From Nocardia bovistercoris (GTDB lineage Bacteria; Actinomycetota; Actinomycetes; Mycobacteriales; Mycobacteriaceae): DNA of 40,833 nucleotides. A model generated the notes under the pieces. That model did no database searches. It was not told the DNA's origin and saw only the letters and a list, made by a program, of their open reading frames with translations. Below are positions 16,923-25,886 of the stretch, in pieces. The translations under genes were made by a program, and so were the position numbers. Location of the stretch: NCBI RefSeq assembly GCF_015674855.1, contig NZ_JADMLG010000029.1:1-40833 (forward strand), given 5' to 3'. Position 1 is the first letter of the stretch, and each line of letters begins with the position of its first letter.

Positions 16923-18413
16923 ATGTCCGTCCCCTCGTCCCCACCCGTCTCGGGCGGACGGACGCCGACCGTCATCAGACTGCTGGTGTTGGCGACGTTC
17001 GTGGTGATCCTGAACGAGACCATCATGCTCAACGCCATCCCGCGCCTGATGGAAGATCTCGAGGTCACCGAACGGGCCGCGCAGTGGGTCTCCACCGCCT
17101 TCATGCTCACCATGGCTGCGGTCATCCCGACCACCGGCTGGTTCCTGCAACGGGTCTCCACCAGAACCGCCTACGCCGTCGCGATGAGCGTGTTCCTGTT
17201 CGGCACCGCGCTCTCCGCGGTCGCCCCCTCCTTCGCGGTGCTGCTGGTCGGGCGCATCATCCAGGCGGGCGGCACCGCGGTCATGATGCCGCTGCTGATG
17301 ACCACGCTGATGACGGTCGTCCCCGAACACGACCGCGGTCGCGTCATGGGCAATGTCACCCTCGCCATCTCCGTCGCGCCCGCCATGGGTCCGGTCATCT
17401 CCGGCGTGGTACTCCAGGTCGGTTCGTGGCGCTGGCTGTTCGTGCTGGTCCTGCCCATCGCGGGCGCGGTCACCTGGTTCGGCCTGCGCAGGCTGGAGAA
17501 CATCGGCGAACCGCAGCCGAGCGCGATCGACGTGCTCAGCGTGGCGCTGGCGGCGGTCGGCTTCGGCAGCCTCGTGTTCGGGCTCAGTCGCTTCGAAGCG
17601 GGCAATGTCGCCGGTCCGGCGCTCACGGCGGCCCTCGGCGCGGCCCTGATCGCCGCCTTCGTGCTGCGCCAGATCCAGCTGCAGCGCAGCGGCACCCCGC
17701 TGCTCGACATGCGGGTCCTGCTGGCGGGCGTCTACACCAAATCGCTGGTCCTGATGTCGGTCGCGTTCATGGCGATGCTCGGCTCGATGATCCTGCTGCC
17801 GCTCTATCTGCAGAACCTGCGCGGCCTGAGCCCGCTGGCGACCGGACTGCTCGTCATGCCCGGCGGTCTGGCGATGGGTCTGCTCGGCCCGAGTATCGGT
17901 CGCCTGTTCGACCGGTTCGGCGGCCGCTGGCTGGTGATCCCCGGCTCGGTCGGCATCGCCCTCGCCCTCGGCGGATTCGCCCTGATCTCGATGGACATGC
18001 CGTACTGGCAGCTGCTGGTCCTGCACGTCGTGCTGATGGTGTCGCTGGCCGCCACCTTCACCCCGGTCTTCACCCTCGGCCTCGGCGCGCTGCCCCAGCA
18101 CCTGTACTCCCACGGCAGCTCCATGCTCGGCACCCTCCAGCAGGTGGCCGCCGCATTCGGCACCGCGCTGGTGGTCACCGTGATGTCGACCCGCAGCACC
18201 GCCCTGATCGACGACGGCGTCGATGCCGTCACCGCCCACCTCGACGGCACCAAACTGGCCTTCCTGGTCTCCGCCGCTATGGCGCTGGTCGTGATCGTGC
18301 TGGCGATCCTGCTGCCGAGCCGGGCCGACGCGCCGCAAGAGACCGAGGACTCGGTCGACGCCGAGACCCTCGACCCGAAGGCCGACACCGCCGTGGAGTT
18401 GGTCAAGAGCTGA
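16923..18413 (+). CDS. MFS drug/metabolite exporter (DHA2, EmrB/QacA type)
   Basis: A 496-residue integral membrane protein of the major facilitator superfamily. It shows the DHA2 N-terminal pattern (FVVILNETIMLNAIPRL), a GRIIQAGGTA loop and antiporter-type motif C around MGPVISG followed by WRWLF. Several further hydrophobic segments follow, and it ends in a hydrophilic acidic tail of about 35 residues. The ATG is chosen for the GGAGG 7 bp upstream; an upstream in-frame ATG at 16830 has no such site. It likely exports a small molecule by proton antiport. Its divergent position next to the iron-box NRPS makes it the natural exporter for that product (inference). Confidence 0.9.
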   Translation: MSVPSSPPVSGGRTPTVIRLLVLATFVVILNETIMLNAIPRLMEDLEVTERAAQWVSTAFMLTMAAVIPTTGWFLQRVSTRTAYAVAMSVFLFGTALSAVAPSFAVLLVGRIIQAGGTAVMMPLLMTTLMTVVPEHDRGRVMGNVTLAISVAPAMGPVISGVVLQVGSWRWLFVLVLPIAGAVTWFGLRRLENIGEPQPSAIDVLSVALAAVGFGSLVFGLSRFEAGNVAGPALTAALGAALIAAFVLRQIQLQRSGTPLLDMRVLLAGVYTKSLVLMSVAFMAMLGSMILLPLYLQNLRGLSPLATGLLVMPGGLAMGLLGPSIGRLFDRFGGRWLVIPGSVGIALALGGFALISMDMPYWQLLVLHVVLMVSLAATFTPVFTLGLGALPQHLYSHGSSMLGTLQQVAAAFGTALVVTVMSTRSTALIDDGVDAVTAHLDGTKLAFLVSAAMALVVIVLAILLPSRADAPQETEDSVDAETLDPKADTAVELVKS

Positions 18414-18423
18414 CAGTTCCGAC

Positions 18424-18462
18424 CGAGACCTCCTGACGTGCGGTGCGCGTCAGGAGGTCTCG
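18424..18462. terminator. Bidirectional terminator hairpin
   Basis: Perfect 15-bp arms (CGAGACCTCCTGACG and its complement) at 18424-18438 and 18448-18462 enclose a 9-nt loop, between the stops of the exporter and the convergent oxidoreductase gene. Confidence 0.85.
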
Positions 18463-18486
18463 CATTTGTCGGAGCCGTGCCCGTCG

Positions 18487-19179
18487 TCAGGGCAATGCGG
18501 CGACGGGCGCGGGTTCCGAGGTGAGGAATGCGGTCACGAAATCGGCTGCCACACCTTCGAACCCGGTGTAGTGCGCGTCGCGTTTGGCGCCGGATATCGC
18601 CTCGCCGACGAGCAGTTCGCCTTCCGGGGTGACGCTCTGCGGTCGCTCCTCGGCGTCGGGCAGCAGGCCGACCGTCGAGGAGCTGAAGCCGCAGTAGAAG
18701 GCGATGGAGTCGTTGAGCTGGTTGTCCAGCATCGCCTGCATGGCCTCGATCGCCGGATCGTCCGCGGTCGCGCCCGCCAGGCCGAGCCACAGGATGCGCT
18801 TGCCCGCGAGGCGCGGTGTGCTGCGACCGTAGGCGAATCCGTAGTTCCACACCCGGTCGATCCAGCCCTTGAGCAGCGCGGGCAGGCTCGCCCAATACAC
18901 CGGGAAGACCACGACCACGCGTTCGGCGGCGAGCAGCCGATGCATGTGCGCGCCGACCTCGGTGGAGTAGACCTTCTCCCGATCGTTCCAATCCGGCTGA
19001 TCCGCGACCGTCATGCGCGGATCGAAACCCTCGTCGTTCAGGTCGAGGACGTCGACCGTGTACCCCGCAGCCGCCATCTGCGCGACGGTTCGCCTGCCGA
19101 TATGGGCGGTGAGCGAATCCGCGCGGTGATGCGCGACGACGACGAGCGCGGTGCGCGATGCGTTGCTGCCGTACTGCAC
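18487..19179 (-). CDS. NAD(P)H dehydrogenase (quinone)-like flavodoxin-fold protein
   Basis: A 230-residue flavoprotein of the NQO1/MdaB/KefF group (Flavodoxin_2). It opens with the strand ALVVVAHHRADS, has the FPVYWASLPALLKGWIDR segment and the NYGFAYG loop typical of this family. Such enzymes reduce quinones or nitro compounds by two electrons with bound FAD or FMN in the cytoplasm. The GTG start is chosen because AGGAG lies 6 bp upstream; longer in-frame readings run through the divergent AraC gene and are spurious. It is divergent from that regulator gene with 108 bp between them, so AraC control is likely. Confidence 0.85.
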   Translation of the reverse strand: MQYGSNASRTALVVVAHHRADSLTAHIGRRTVAQMAAAGYTVDVLDLNDEGFDPRMTVADQPDWNDREKVYSTEVGAHMHRLLAAERVVVVFPVYWASLPALLKGWIDRVWNYGFAYGRSTPRLAGKRILWLGLAGATADDPAIEAMQAMLDNQLNDSIAFYCGFSSSTVGLLPDAEERPQSVTPEGELLVGEAISGAKRDAHYTGFEGVAADFVTAFLTSEPAPVAALP

Positions 19180-19202
19180 TGGTATCTCCTGAGCTCGGTG
19201 AT

Positions 19203-19220
19203 CTGGTACTTCGAGTACAG
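19203..19220. promoter_or_regulatory. Inverted repeat in the NQO/AraC divergent region
   Basis: GTACT-TCG-AGTAC forms a perfect 5-bp inverted repeat, extended imperfectly by outer CTG and CAG. It lies 24 bp upstream of the oxidoreductase start codon and is a candidate binding site for the AraC-family regulator. Confidence 0.4.
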
Positions 19221-19287
19221 TCCGCACGACGTGGACGATCCATGGCAGAAAAGCTCCGATGCATAGGAGTTCGTCTACTGTGGGGGA

Positions 19288-20214
19288 GTGGACCCTTTGA
19301 GTTACGTCCTCAGCGGAATCCGCGCGGAGGGCTCGATGATCGGGCAGGCGGTGCTGCGAGCCCCGTGGGCGATCCGCTTCGTCGACCGCGCACCGCTGAC
19401 CATGGTCACCGTGCTGCGCGGCGGCGGCACACTGGTACTGGACGGCGGCGTCGAACGCGCGGTGCGCGCAGGCGACACCGCGATCGTGCGCGGCCCGACC
19501 CCCTTCCGCCTGACCGACCGTCCCGATTCGCGAGTCCACCCGTCCGAGGAATACGAGATCGCGTGTTTCCTCGACGAATCCGAGTGCGCCGAAACCGAAT
19601 CCAACGCCATCGGCCGCCACGACGGCCCGGTGGCCGCCACCACCCTCATCGTCGGCGCCTACCGAGCCTCCGGCCACCGCCACGAGCGACTGCTGCGCGC
19701 ACTGCCCGCGCTCGCGGTGGTCAGCGAAGACGACGAGGCGTGCGCGTGGATGGGGGCCGCGGCGATGGAAGCGGGCGACCCGAGCGCAGGTTCCCAAGCG
19801 CTCCTGGATCGCCTGCTCGACTGGGGCCTGGTGTGCACGCTGCGCACCTGGTTCACGCGTGCGGGCACCGACGCACCCGCTTGGTTCCAGGGCCTGTCCG
19901 ATCCCGTGGTCGCCCCCGCGCTGGAGGCCATCCACAGCCACGCCACCCGCACCTGGACCGTCGCCACCCTCGCCGAACGCGCGGGCGTCTCACGAGCCCT
20001 GTTCGCCAAACGCTTCACCGCTGTCATGGGCCGCCCACCCCTGACCTACCTCACCGAGATCCGCATGGACGAAGCCGCAGCCCTCCTCACCGACACCGAC
20101 CTCACCATCGCCCACATAGCCAGAACCGTCGGCTACGCGGACGCTTTCGGCTTCAGCGCCGCCTTCAAACGCCACCGAGGCATGAGCCCCACCGCTTTCC
20201 GAGCCGCCGCCTGA
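19288..20214 (+). CDS. AraC-family transcriptional regulator with N-terminal cupin
   Basis: A 308-residue regulator. The N-terminal half (about 25-175) is a cupin sensor domain of the type that begins MDPLSxVL, and that conserved opening supports the GTG start. The C-terminal half (about 205-305) has two helix-turn-helix units: TVATLAERAGVSRALFAKRF and the second around TIAHIARTVGYADAFGFSAAFKRHRGMSP, the AraC signature. A TACTGT -10 element at 19276-19281 would place transcription start at or next to the GTG, so the mRNA may be leaderless. It is divergent from the quinone-reductase-like gene, its probable target. The inducer is unknown but likely an electrophile or quinone (inference). Confidence 0.9.
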   Translation: MDPLSYVLSGIRAEGSMIGQAVLRAPWAIRFVDRAPLTMVTVLRGGGTLVLDGGVERAVRAGDTAIVRGPTPFRLTDRPDSRVHPSEEYEIACFLDESECAETESNAIGRHDGPVAATTLIVGAYRASGHRHERLLRALPALAVVSEDDEACAWMGAAAMEAGDPSAGSQALLDRLLDWGLVCTLRTWFTRAGTDAPAWFQGLSDPVVAPALEAIHSHATRTWTVATLAERAGVSRALFAKRFTAVMGRPPLTYLTEIRMDEAAALLTDTDLTIAHIARTVGYADAFGFSAAFKRHRGMSPTAFRAAA

Positions 20215-20220
20215 ACGCTG

Positions 20221-20247
20221 TGGCGCACCCCTTCGGTTCGTGCGCCA
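20221..20247. terminator. Hairpin after the AraC regulator gene
   Basis: Arms TGGCGCAC and GTGCGCCA (8 bp, perfect) with an 11-nt loop lie just after the regulator stop, in the gap before the convergent membrane-protein gene. Confidence 0.55.
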
Positions 20248-20317
20248 TTCGATGACATCCGGCTGCACGGAGAACTCCGATCCATCTGACCGGCAAGGTA
20301 TTTCGGCGGTGGCGCAG

Positions 20318-21730
20318 TCAACAGCGAACCGGCGAGGGCGGATTCGTCGCGGGGGTGGTGCGGTTGCGGGAGCGGAAGGTGGGGAGGCGGCGTTTCGGGG
20401 CGACGGGTGGCGTGAAGGCGGCGCTGCGGGGCAGGGGCATGGTCACGTCGAACATGGAGGCGGTGCGGAGTTCGGGGGGCGGGGTGGGGCGGGGGCGTTC
20501 GCGTCCGACGATGAGGACCGCGAGGACGATGGCGGTGGCGAAGGCGATGCGGTGGTTGCTCGCCGGGCTGTCCACGAGGTTCATGACGACGAATCCGGCG
20601 AGACCCGCGGCGGTGGCGGGAGCGGTGGGGGAATTGGCGCGGCTCGCGTCGAAGGCGCTCCAGATGCCGATGACGGTGATCGCGACGACCGCGCACATGC
20701 CGACGACGCCCGCTTCGATGGCGTAGTTCAGCCAGAGATTGTGGGCGTGCTGATAGGTTTCCGAACCGGTCGTCTGCTCGTTGAGGTGAGCGCCGGAACG
20801 GCCGGGGCCGACGCCGAGCGGGTGTTCTCCGGCGATGCGGACGCCCGCGACCCACACGTCCGCGCGCACACCGACCTTGCCCCTGGTCGCCAGCACGAAC
20901 AGCGCCACCGCCATGACCACCGCCAACCCGATGCCGAGCGCCGAATACACCCGATTCACGGTGAGCGCCCGACCGGATTTCAACCGGTGGAATCCGGCGT
21001 GCACGACCAGGCCCGCGACGGCCGCGATGACGCCCGCGCGCGAACCGCTGAGAAACACCGCGACATATCCCATCACGATGAGCCCGCCGCCGAGCAGCCG
21101 CGCCGACACGTCGACGGTCACCGCGACGCCCGCCGCCGCGACCGGAAGCAGCAGCACCAGGAAAGCGGCGAGCAGATTGGGGTTGGAGAAGGTTCCGGTG
21201 GCGCGGATCATGGCGCCCGCGCCGCACACGTCGTCGGAGCCGTCGAGCGCGCCGCGACAGAATCCGGTGGGTGTGCCTTCCACGACCTGCTGGACGGCGA
21301 CGCCCGCCGCGATACTCACGCACACGATCGCGAGCAGCACGATCGCGGGCCACGGGTCGGGTATCACCCGGCTCACCGCGACCGCCAGGTAGTAGATCGC
21401 GATCACGGTGACCAGCCCGCGCCAGGTCGCCCACTGCTGTCCCGCGAGATGGTTCGCGACCGCGGCGCACAGCAGCAGGGTCGCCAGCGGTATGTCGAGG
21501 TCGGTGCGCCACCGCGATTCCCCGGTGGCGAGCGCGGCGACGATGCCGATGAGGACGGTCAGCCGCGTCGGTGTCACGATCCAGAAGATCGGTTGTTCGG
21601 GAAGGATATTGACCGCGCAATTGAACGCGACGAGCGCGAGGCACAGCAGCGCCACCGCACGCGCCGCGACGACTCGCGTCGCGACGAGCGGTGGGCGCCC
21701 CGCCTCGGCGGCGGGCCCGAGGGGACTCAC
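20318..21730 (-). CDS. O-antigen ligase/polymerase-like membrane protein (Wzy_C)
   Basis: A 470-residue protein with about ten hydrophobic segments and a long hydrophilic, Pro/Arg-rich C-terminal tail (about 410-470). The family marks are GTFSNPNLLAAFL near the middle and, after a periplasm-side loop, HPLGVGPGRSG followed by HAHNLWLNYAIEAG, which is where Wzy/WaaL-type proteins carry their conserved Arg and His. It could polymerise or ligate a cell-envelope glycan. No glycosyltransferase cluster surrounds it, so the glycan is unknown. The GTG start has no strong SD. Confidence 0.82.
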   Translation of the reverse strand: MSPLGPAAEAGRPPLVATRVVAARAVALLCLALVAFNCAVNILPEQPIFWIVTPTRLTVLIGIVAALATGESRWRTDLDIPLATLLLCAAVANHLAGQQWATWRGLVTVIAIYYLAVAVSRVIPDPWPAIVLLAIVCVSIAAGVAVQQVVEGTPTGFCRGALDGSDDVCGAGAMIRATGTFSNPNLLAAFLVLLLPVAAAGVAVTVDVSARLLGGGLIVMGYVAVFLSGSRAGVIAAVAGLVVHAGFHRLKSGRALTVNRVYSALGIGLAVVMAVALFVLATRGKVGVRADVWVAGVRIAGEHPLGVGPGRSGAHLNEQTTGSETYQHAHNLWLNYAIEAGVVGMCAVVAITVIGIWSAFDASRANSPTAPATAAGLAGFVVMNLVDSPASNHRIAFATAIVLAVLIVGRERPRPTPPPELRTASMFDVTMPLPRSAAFTPPVAPKRRLPTFRSRNRTTPATNPPSPVRC

Positions 21731-21817
21731 GGTTCAGATCTTTCACACCCGAATGTCCAATTCGCCGCTATTGCGTAATGAATCGGTAATGTGCGCGCGT
21801 CGGGCCGGGGCACGAAG

Positions 21818-24800
21818 TCAGGCGAAAGGCCAGCGGGTCAGGCGATCTCGGGCGCGGGCTTCGTAGGGGCGGGCGCCGAGGAGGCGGGCGCGCCGGACGG
21901 CGGCCGTGACGAGCGGTTCGGCGTCGGGGAGGCCGAGGATGCCCCGGGCTGTGCCGCGGTAGAGGCCGGAAGGGCCGAGGCAGACCAGGCCGGGCCACTG
22001 CACGATCAGGGTTTCGCCCCAGCCTTCGGTGAGCGGTTCCAGGGCGGCGGTGAGTTCGGTGACCAGGGCGCGATGGTGCGGGGCGTGCTGTCCGACGGTG
22101 AGCAGCGCCTCGATGAGGAGGGGGACGCGCACGACGACGCGGGGACCGTGCAGGCGCCCTGGCAGCGCGACGACGGTTTCGATGAGGTGCAGCGCGCGTT
22201 CGTGGTCGCCGGTTTCGGCGGCGGCCATGGCGACCACGATGCCGAAGTCCTCGTCGAAGTCCTCGGCCATGCGGTCGGCTTCGGCCAGCGCCTCGCCGAG
22301 GCGTCCGTCGTGCCACAGTTCGATGGAGCCGCTGGTGAGCAGGGAGGCGTCGGCGAGCAGCCGGGCGGGTCCGTCGACCGCGCCGAGATCTTCGGCGAAG
22401 CGGGTCATCAGCGCGTGCGAGCCCGCGTAGTCGCCGCGCAGCACCGCGAGCATCACCTGCCACCACAGTTGGGTGGCCGCGAGGTCGGTGCCGCCGTCGA
22501 CGGCCAGGCGCGCGAATTCGGCGGACAGCCTGCGCACCAGGCGCAGGTCGCCCGACTCGAGCGCGCACACCCGGCGTAGGTGCACCGCGGCGGCCCTGGC
22601 CTCGCGGTCGTGACCGGCGAGCTCCTCGAGCTCTTCGGCGATCTTGTGGCGCGCGGCGACGGTCGTCGGATCCCAGGTGCACACGAATTCGGCGAGCAGC
22701 ACCTGCGGCCAGGACGAGGAGCCGGGTGCGCTGCGCGAACGCGCCTCGGCCAGCGCGTCCAGATCGCCCGCGAGTCCGTGGACGGCGCGGTCGACGGCTT
22801 CCATCGCCTCGATCTCGGCGACCAGGTCGGTGTCGAGCTCGAGGCGGTTGGCCAGCGCCCGAGCGCGCAACCCGGACGAACCCGTCTGCACCACACCGTA
22901 TCCGGAGAAATATCCGGCGACGCCGCGCGGTGCGGCGAGTAGTGCGGTTCGCGCGAGCCCGGCACGGTCGCCGCGCGCGTCGCACAGCAGGCCCGCGCGG
23001 TCGAAGTGGGCGGTGGCCGCTTCGTAGTGTCCGAGGCGGTGATGGGCCTGGCCTGCGAGTTGTTCGAGTTCGATCACGGCGGCCGTGTCACCCGGATCGG
23101 CATGGCGCAGTCCACGTTCCGCGAATTCGGCGCATTCGGTGGCCGCGCCGCGCCGTGCGGCATCTCGTGCGGCGGCGAGGCAAGCGTGCGCGGCGGCGTT
23201 GTCACGGGCGTCGAGTGCGGCTTCGCTGAGGTGCCGCGCTCGCTCGGTGACGGCGTCGGGTCGGTGTTCGGCGAGGGCGTCGGCTATTCGACTGTGCAGC
23301 AAAGATTTTCGCACCACGCCGATGCCTTCCAGGACAGCGGCGCGCACCAGGTCGTGGGTGAAGCCGAGCGTGGTGCGGGGATACCGGTCTCGAGCGCATC
23401 GCCGATCGAACGTTTCGCCGGACCGGGTTCGGTCGCTCTCGACCGTGATGACCTGCGCGGCGGCGAGTTCGCTTATCCGCGTGTCGAATCCGGGTGCGGT
23501 ATCGGCCGCCGCGAGCAGGCCGATCGAAGTGCGCGCGCCGATTACGGCGAGCAGTTCGGCCGACTCCCGTGCTGCGGGGGATACCGCGGCCAGCTTCGCG
23601 GCGGTGATCTCACTCGCGGCGCCCGACACCGGGCGACCCGCGCGCGCCAGATCACACAGCTGCGTCGCCAGGAACGGACTGCCCGCGCTGCGCGCGACGA
23701 TCGCCGCGCGCACCCGAGGATCGCCCGCCCCGAGTTCGGCCGCGACCAGCGCGCTGATCGCGGCCTCCGACAGCGGCGCCAGATCGAGGAAAACGGGCGT
23801 GCCCGCCGCGCGCAGCACCCGCAGCACCGCGTCCATCTCGGGTTCGGGCGGTTCGGGTCGCACGGTGATCAGCAGCAGCACCGGGTGCGCGCGCAGCACC
23901 CGCATGGCCGCCGAGATCATCCGCATCGAATCGATATCGGCCCACTGCGCGTCATCGAGCACGGCGACGACGTGTCCGGTTTCGCGGGCCACGTCGGCGA
24001 ACAGCGCGGCGAGGGCGCGCGCGGTCGGCGGATGCGGCGCCGCGCGGCCGTCGAGCGCTGCTTTGTCGAGCCACGGCGTCAGCGTCGCCATGGCCGCTCC
24101 GACGCCGTTGACGCCCGCCGTGAAGTAGGCGTCGGCGTTGTGTCGGCGCACCGCGTCCTCGACGACCGCTGTCTTGCCGATGCCCGCCGCGCCGCGCACG
24201 GTCACCACGGTGAGTCCGCGCAGCGACCGGCGCCACGCGTGGTCGAGGGTCGCGGCGACCTCGTCGCGGCCGATCAGGTCAGGACCCGCGACGGGTGCGG
24301 GCGCTTCGGGCGGGTCGCGGATCTCGTTCTCCACCCGGACGGTGTCGGCGGTCGGGTCGAGCCCGAATTCCTCGCGCAGGTCGCGCCGCAGCCGGACCAG
24401 CACATCCAGCGCCTCCGAGACCCGGCCACCGTCGCGCAAGGCGAGCGCGAGCAGCCGGGCGGTGGATTCCCGGAGCGGGTGACGTTCGTACTCCTCGGTC
24501 AGCAGCGTCACCGCGGGACGCGCGCGACCGAGCACGAGTAGCCCCTCCGCGCACAGTTCCACCAGATCCGAACGCAGTTCGTCGAGGCGGGTGCGTTCGG
24601 GAGCGAGTTCGGTGATGTCGGCGACCTCGGCCAGCGGTTCGCCCCGCCACAGCCGCAACGCGCGGTCGAGCAGGTCGACGGCGCGTTCGAGATCGCCGTC
24701 GGCGTGCGCGGCCCGCGCGTCGCGCGACAACTCGTCGAGCAGGTCGAGGTCGGTGCCCGATCCGGCGCAGCGCAGCACGTATCCGTTCGCGACGGTGTCG

Positions 24801-25078
24801 ATGCGCAGGTCGGGCAGCGGTTTCAGAATTCTGCGCAGACGCGAGACGTAACCCTGCAAGGTGACCAGCGCGCTGTCGGGCGGCGCACCGCGCCACAACA
24901 GTTCGCACAGGTAGCCCGCACTGCGCGCGGATCGCTCGGCGGCGAGAACGACCAGCAGTTCGGCGTGTTTGCGCGCCGCGATCTCGATGCGGACGCCGTC
25001 CGGCCCGCGCACCTCCAACGGCCCGAGCACCGCGATCGCGGGCCGGTCGTCGGCGGACCAGTCGGACACCAGCGTCAC
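21818..25078 (-). CDS. Large SARP/BTAD transcriptional regulator with AAA ATPase and TPR-like region
   Basis: From a GTG with GAGGG 8 bp upstream this is a 1086-residue protein. Residues 14-103 form an OmpR-type winged helix (LGPLEVRGPDG, then the GYVSRLRRIL recognition region). Residues 110-255 are a bacterial transcriptional activator (BTAD) domain ending in EEFGLDPT. Residues 265-600 are a STAND/AAA ATPase with Walker A GAAGIGKT (296-303) and Walker B VVAVLDDAQW (370-379). The rest is Ala/Leu-rich helical repeat. The layout is that of AfsR/DnrI-like SARPs that activate secondary metabolism or stress genes. No LuxR-type helix-turn-helix is evident at the C terminus. It starts 27 bp from a divergent membrane-protein gene. 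Whether it controls the NRPS 5 kb away is not shown. Confidence 0.9.
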   Translation of the reverse strand: MTLVSDWSADDRPAIAVLGPLEVRGPDGVRIEIAARKHAELLVVLAAERSARSAGYLCELLWRGAPPDSALVTLQGYVSRLRRILKPLPDLRIDTVANGYVLRCAGSGTDLDLLDELSRDARAAHADGDLERAVDLLDRALRLWRGEPLAEVADITELAPERTRLDELRSDLVELCAEGLLVLGRARPAVTLLTEEYERHPLRESTARLLALALRDGGRVSEALDVLVRLRRDLREEFGLDPTADTVRVENEIRDPPEAPAPVAGPDLIGRDEVAATLDHAWRRSLRGLTVVTVRGAAGIGKTAVVEDAVRRHNADAYFTAGVNGVGAAMATLTPWLDKAALDGRAAPHPPTARALAALFADVARETGHVVAVLDDAQWADIDSMRMISAAMRVLRAHPVLLLITVRPEPPEPEMDAVLRVLRAAGTPVFLDLAPLSEAAISALVAAELGAGDPRVRAAIVARSAGSPFLATQLCDLARAGRPVSGAASEITAAKLAAVSPAARESAELLAVIGARTSIGLLAAADTAPGFDTRISELAAAQVITVESDRTRSGETFDRRCARDRYPRTTLGFTHDLVRAAVLEGIGVVRKSLLHSRIADALAEHRPDAVTERARHLSEAALDARDNAAAHACLAAARDAARRGAATECAEFAERGLRHADPGDTAAVIELEQLAGQAHHRLGHYEAATAHFDRAGLLCDARGDRAGLARTALLAAPRGVAGYFSGYGVVQTGSSGLRARALANRLELDTDLVAEIEAMEAVDRAVHGLAGDLDALAEARSRSAPGSSSWPQVLLAEFVCTWDPTTVAARHKIAEELEELAGHDREARAAAVHLRRVCALESGDLRLVRRLSAEFARLAVDGGTDLAATQLWWQVMLAVLRGDYAGSHALMTRFAEDLGAVDGPARLLADASLLTSGSIELWHDGRLGEALAEADRMAEDFDEDFGIVVAMAAAETGDHERALHLIETVVALPGRLHGPRVVVRVPLLIEALLTVGQHAPHHRALVTELTAALEPLTEGWGETLIVQWPGLVCLGPSGLYRGTARGILGLPDAEPLVTAAVRRARLLGARPYEARARDRLTRWPFA

Positions 25079-25105
25079 ACCAGCGCCCTCGCCGACCCTT
25101 GGCTC

Positions 25106-25822
25106 ATGACCAACACCGAAGCCCTCCTGCCGACAACCCTCCCGCCGACCGCCGCGAAACGGACCGGCAGTCCTTCCCGCGACAATGTACTTCGCCTGTG
25201 CGGCGCGGCGCTGGCGGTCGGCGGCGCCCTGTGCATAGCGGGCGGCACCCTGCACCCCATCGTCGCGGGCAAAGGCCATTCCGTCGAAGCGCTCACCAGC
25301 GCGGGCACCCCGATCGCGCAGACTCTGCTCGGACTCGGCACCGTCGCCCTGGTACTCGGCCTGCCCGGCATGTACGCGTGGATGCGCACGCGGCTCGGGT
25401 CGATCGGATTCCTGGGGGTGATCACCTATCTGGTCGGCAATATCGTCACCGCGGCCGGGCATCTCACCGTCGAACTCTTCGTCGCCTACCCCTTCGCGAA
25501 CGACCCGGCCACCGCCCACCTGATCGCCGACAACGACAACATGATCGACACCACCGCCTTCGCCCTGTTCAACGCGATCGGCGGCGTGGTGATGCTGGCC
25601 GGTATGGGCCTACTCGGCGCGAGCATGCTGCGCAACGCCACCGTGCCGCGCTGGATCGCACTGCTCACCCTGTTCGGCATGGTCGGGTTCTTCCTCCCGA
25701 TCCCCGCGACGGCGGGCATCTCCGGGTTCATCTACGAAGCCCCGCGCGGCATCGCGGTCGCGGCGATCGGCGTGCTGATGCTGCGCAGGCCGGGCGGATT
25801 GCGCCGGTGGGCGCGTGCCTGA
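25106..25822 (+). CDS. Six-span membrane protein of unknown function
   Basis: A 238-residue protein with about six hydrophobic segments (near residues 31-52, 70-92, 99-125, 152-178, 185-208 and 212-232) and small polar loops. I do not recognise a catalytic motif; it resembles the general DUF4386-like class of actinobacterial membrane proteins. The ATG start is only 27 bp from the divergent regulator start and has no clear SD, so it may be leaderless or start elsewhere. Sharing this very short promoter region suggests the regulator controls it. Confidence 0.7.
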   Translation: MTNTEALLPTTLPPTAAKRTGSPSRDNVLRLCGAALAVGGALCIAGGTLHPIVAGKGHSVEALTSAGTPIAQTLLGLGTVALVLGLPGMYAWMRTRLGSIGFLGVITYLVGNIVTAAGHLTVELFVAYPFANDPATAHLIADNDNMIDTTAFALFNAIGGVVMLAGMGLLGASMLRNATVPRWIALLTLFGMVGFFLPIPATAGISGFIYEAPRGIAVAAIGVLMLRRPGGLRRWARA

Positions 25823-25827
25823 ATCCA

Positions 25828-25860
25828 CACGGCCTCCCGGCGCTGGTTCGGGAGGCCGTG
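25828..25860. terminator. Bidirectional terminator hairpin
   Basis: Perfect 12-bp arms (CACGGCCTCCCG and complement) at 25828-25839 and 25849-25860 surround a 9-nt loop, between the stops of convergent genes. Confidence 0.85.
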
Positions 25861-25886
25861 CACCCGGCGCGGCGCCGCGTCGGCAT

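Noticed and set aside
15450..18338. 962-residue minus-strand frame overlapping the NRPS 5' end and the exporter
   Set aside because: It is antisense to the exporter and out of frame with the NRPS. Its Arg/His/Gly-rich content is typical of shadow frames in GC-rich coding DNA.
18487..19941. 484-residue version of the flavodoxin-fold oxidoreductase
   Set aside because: The extension is antisense to the AraC gene and crosses its promoter; the GTG at 19179 has a proper ribosome-binding site and matches family length.
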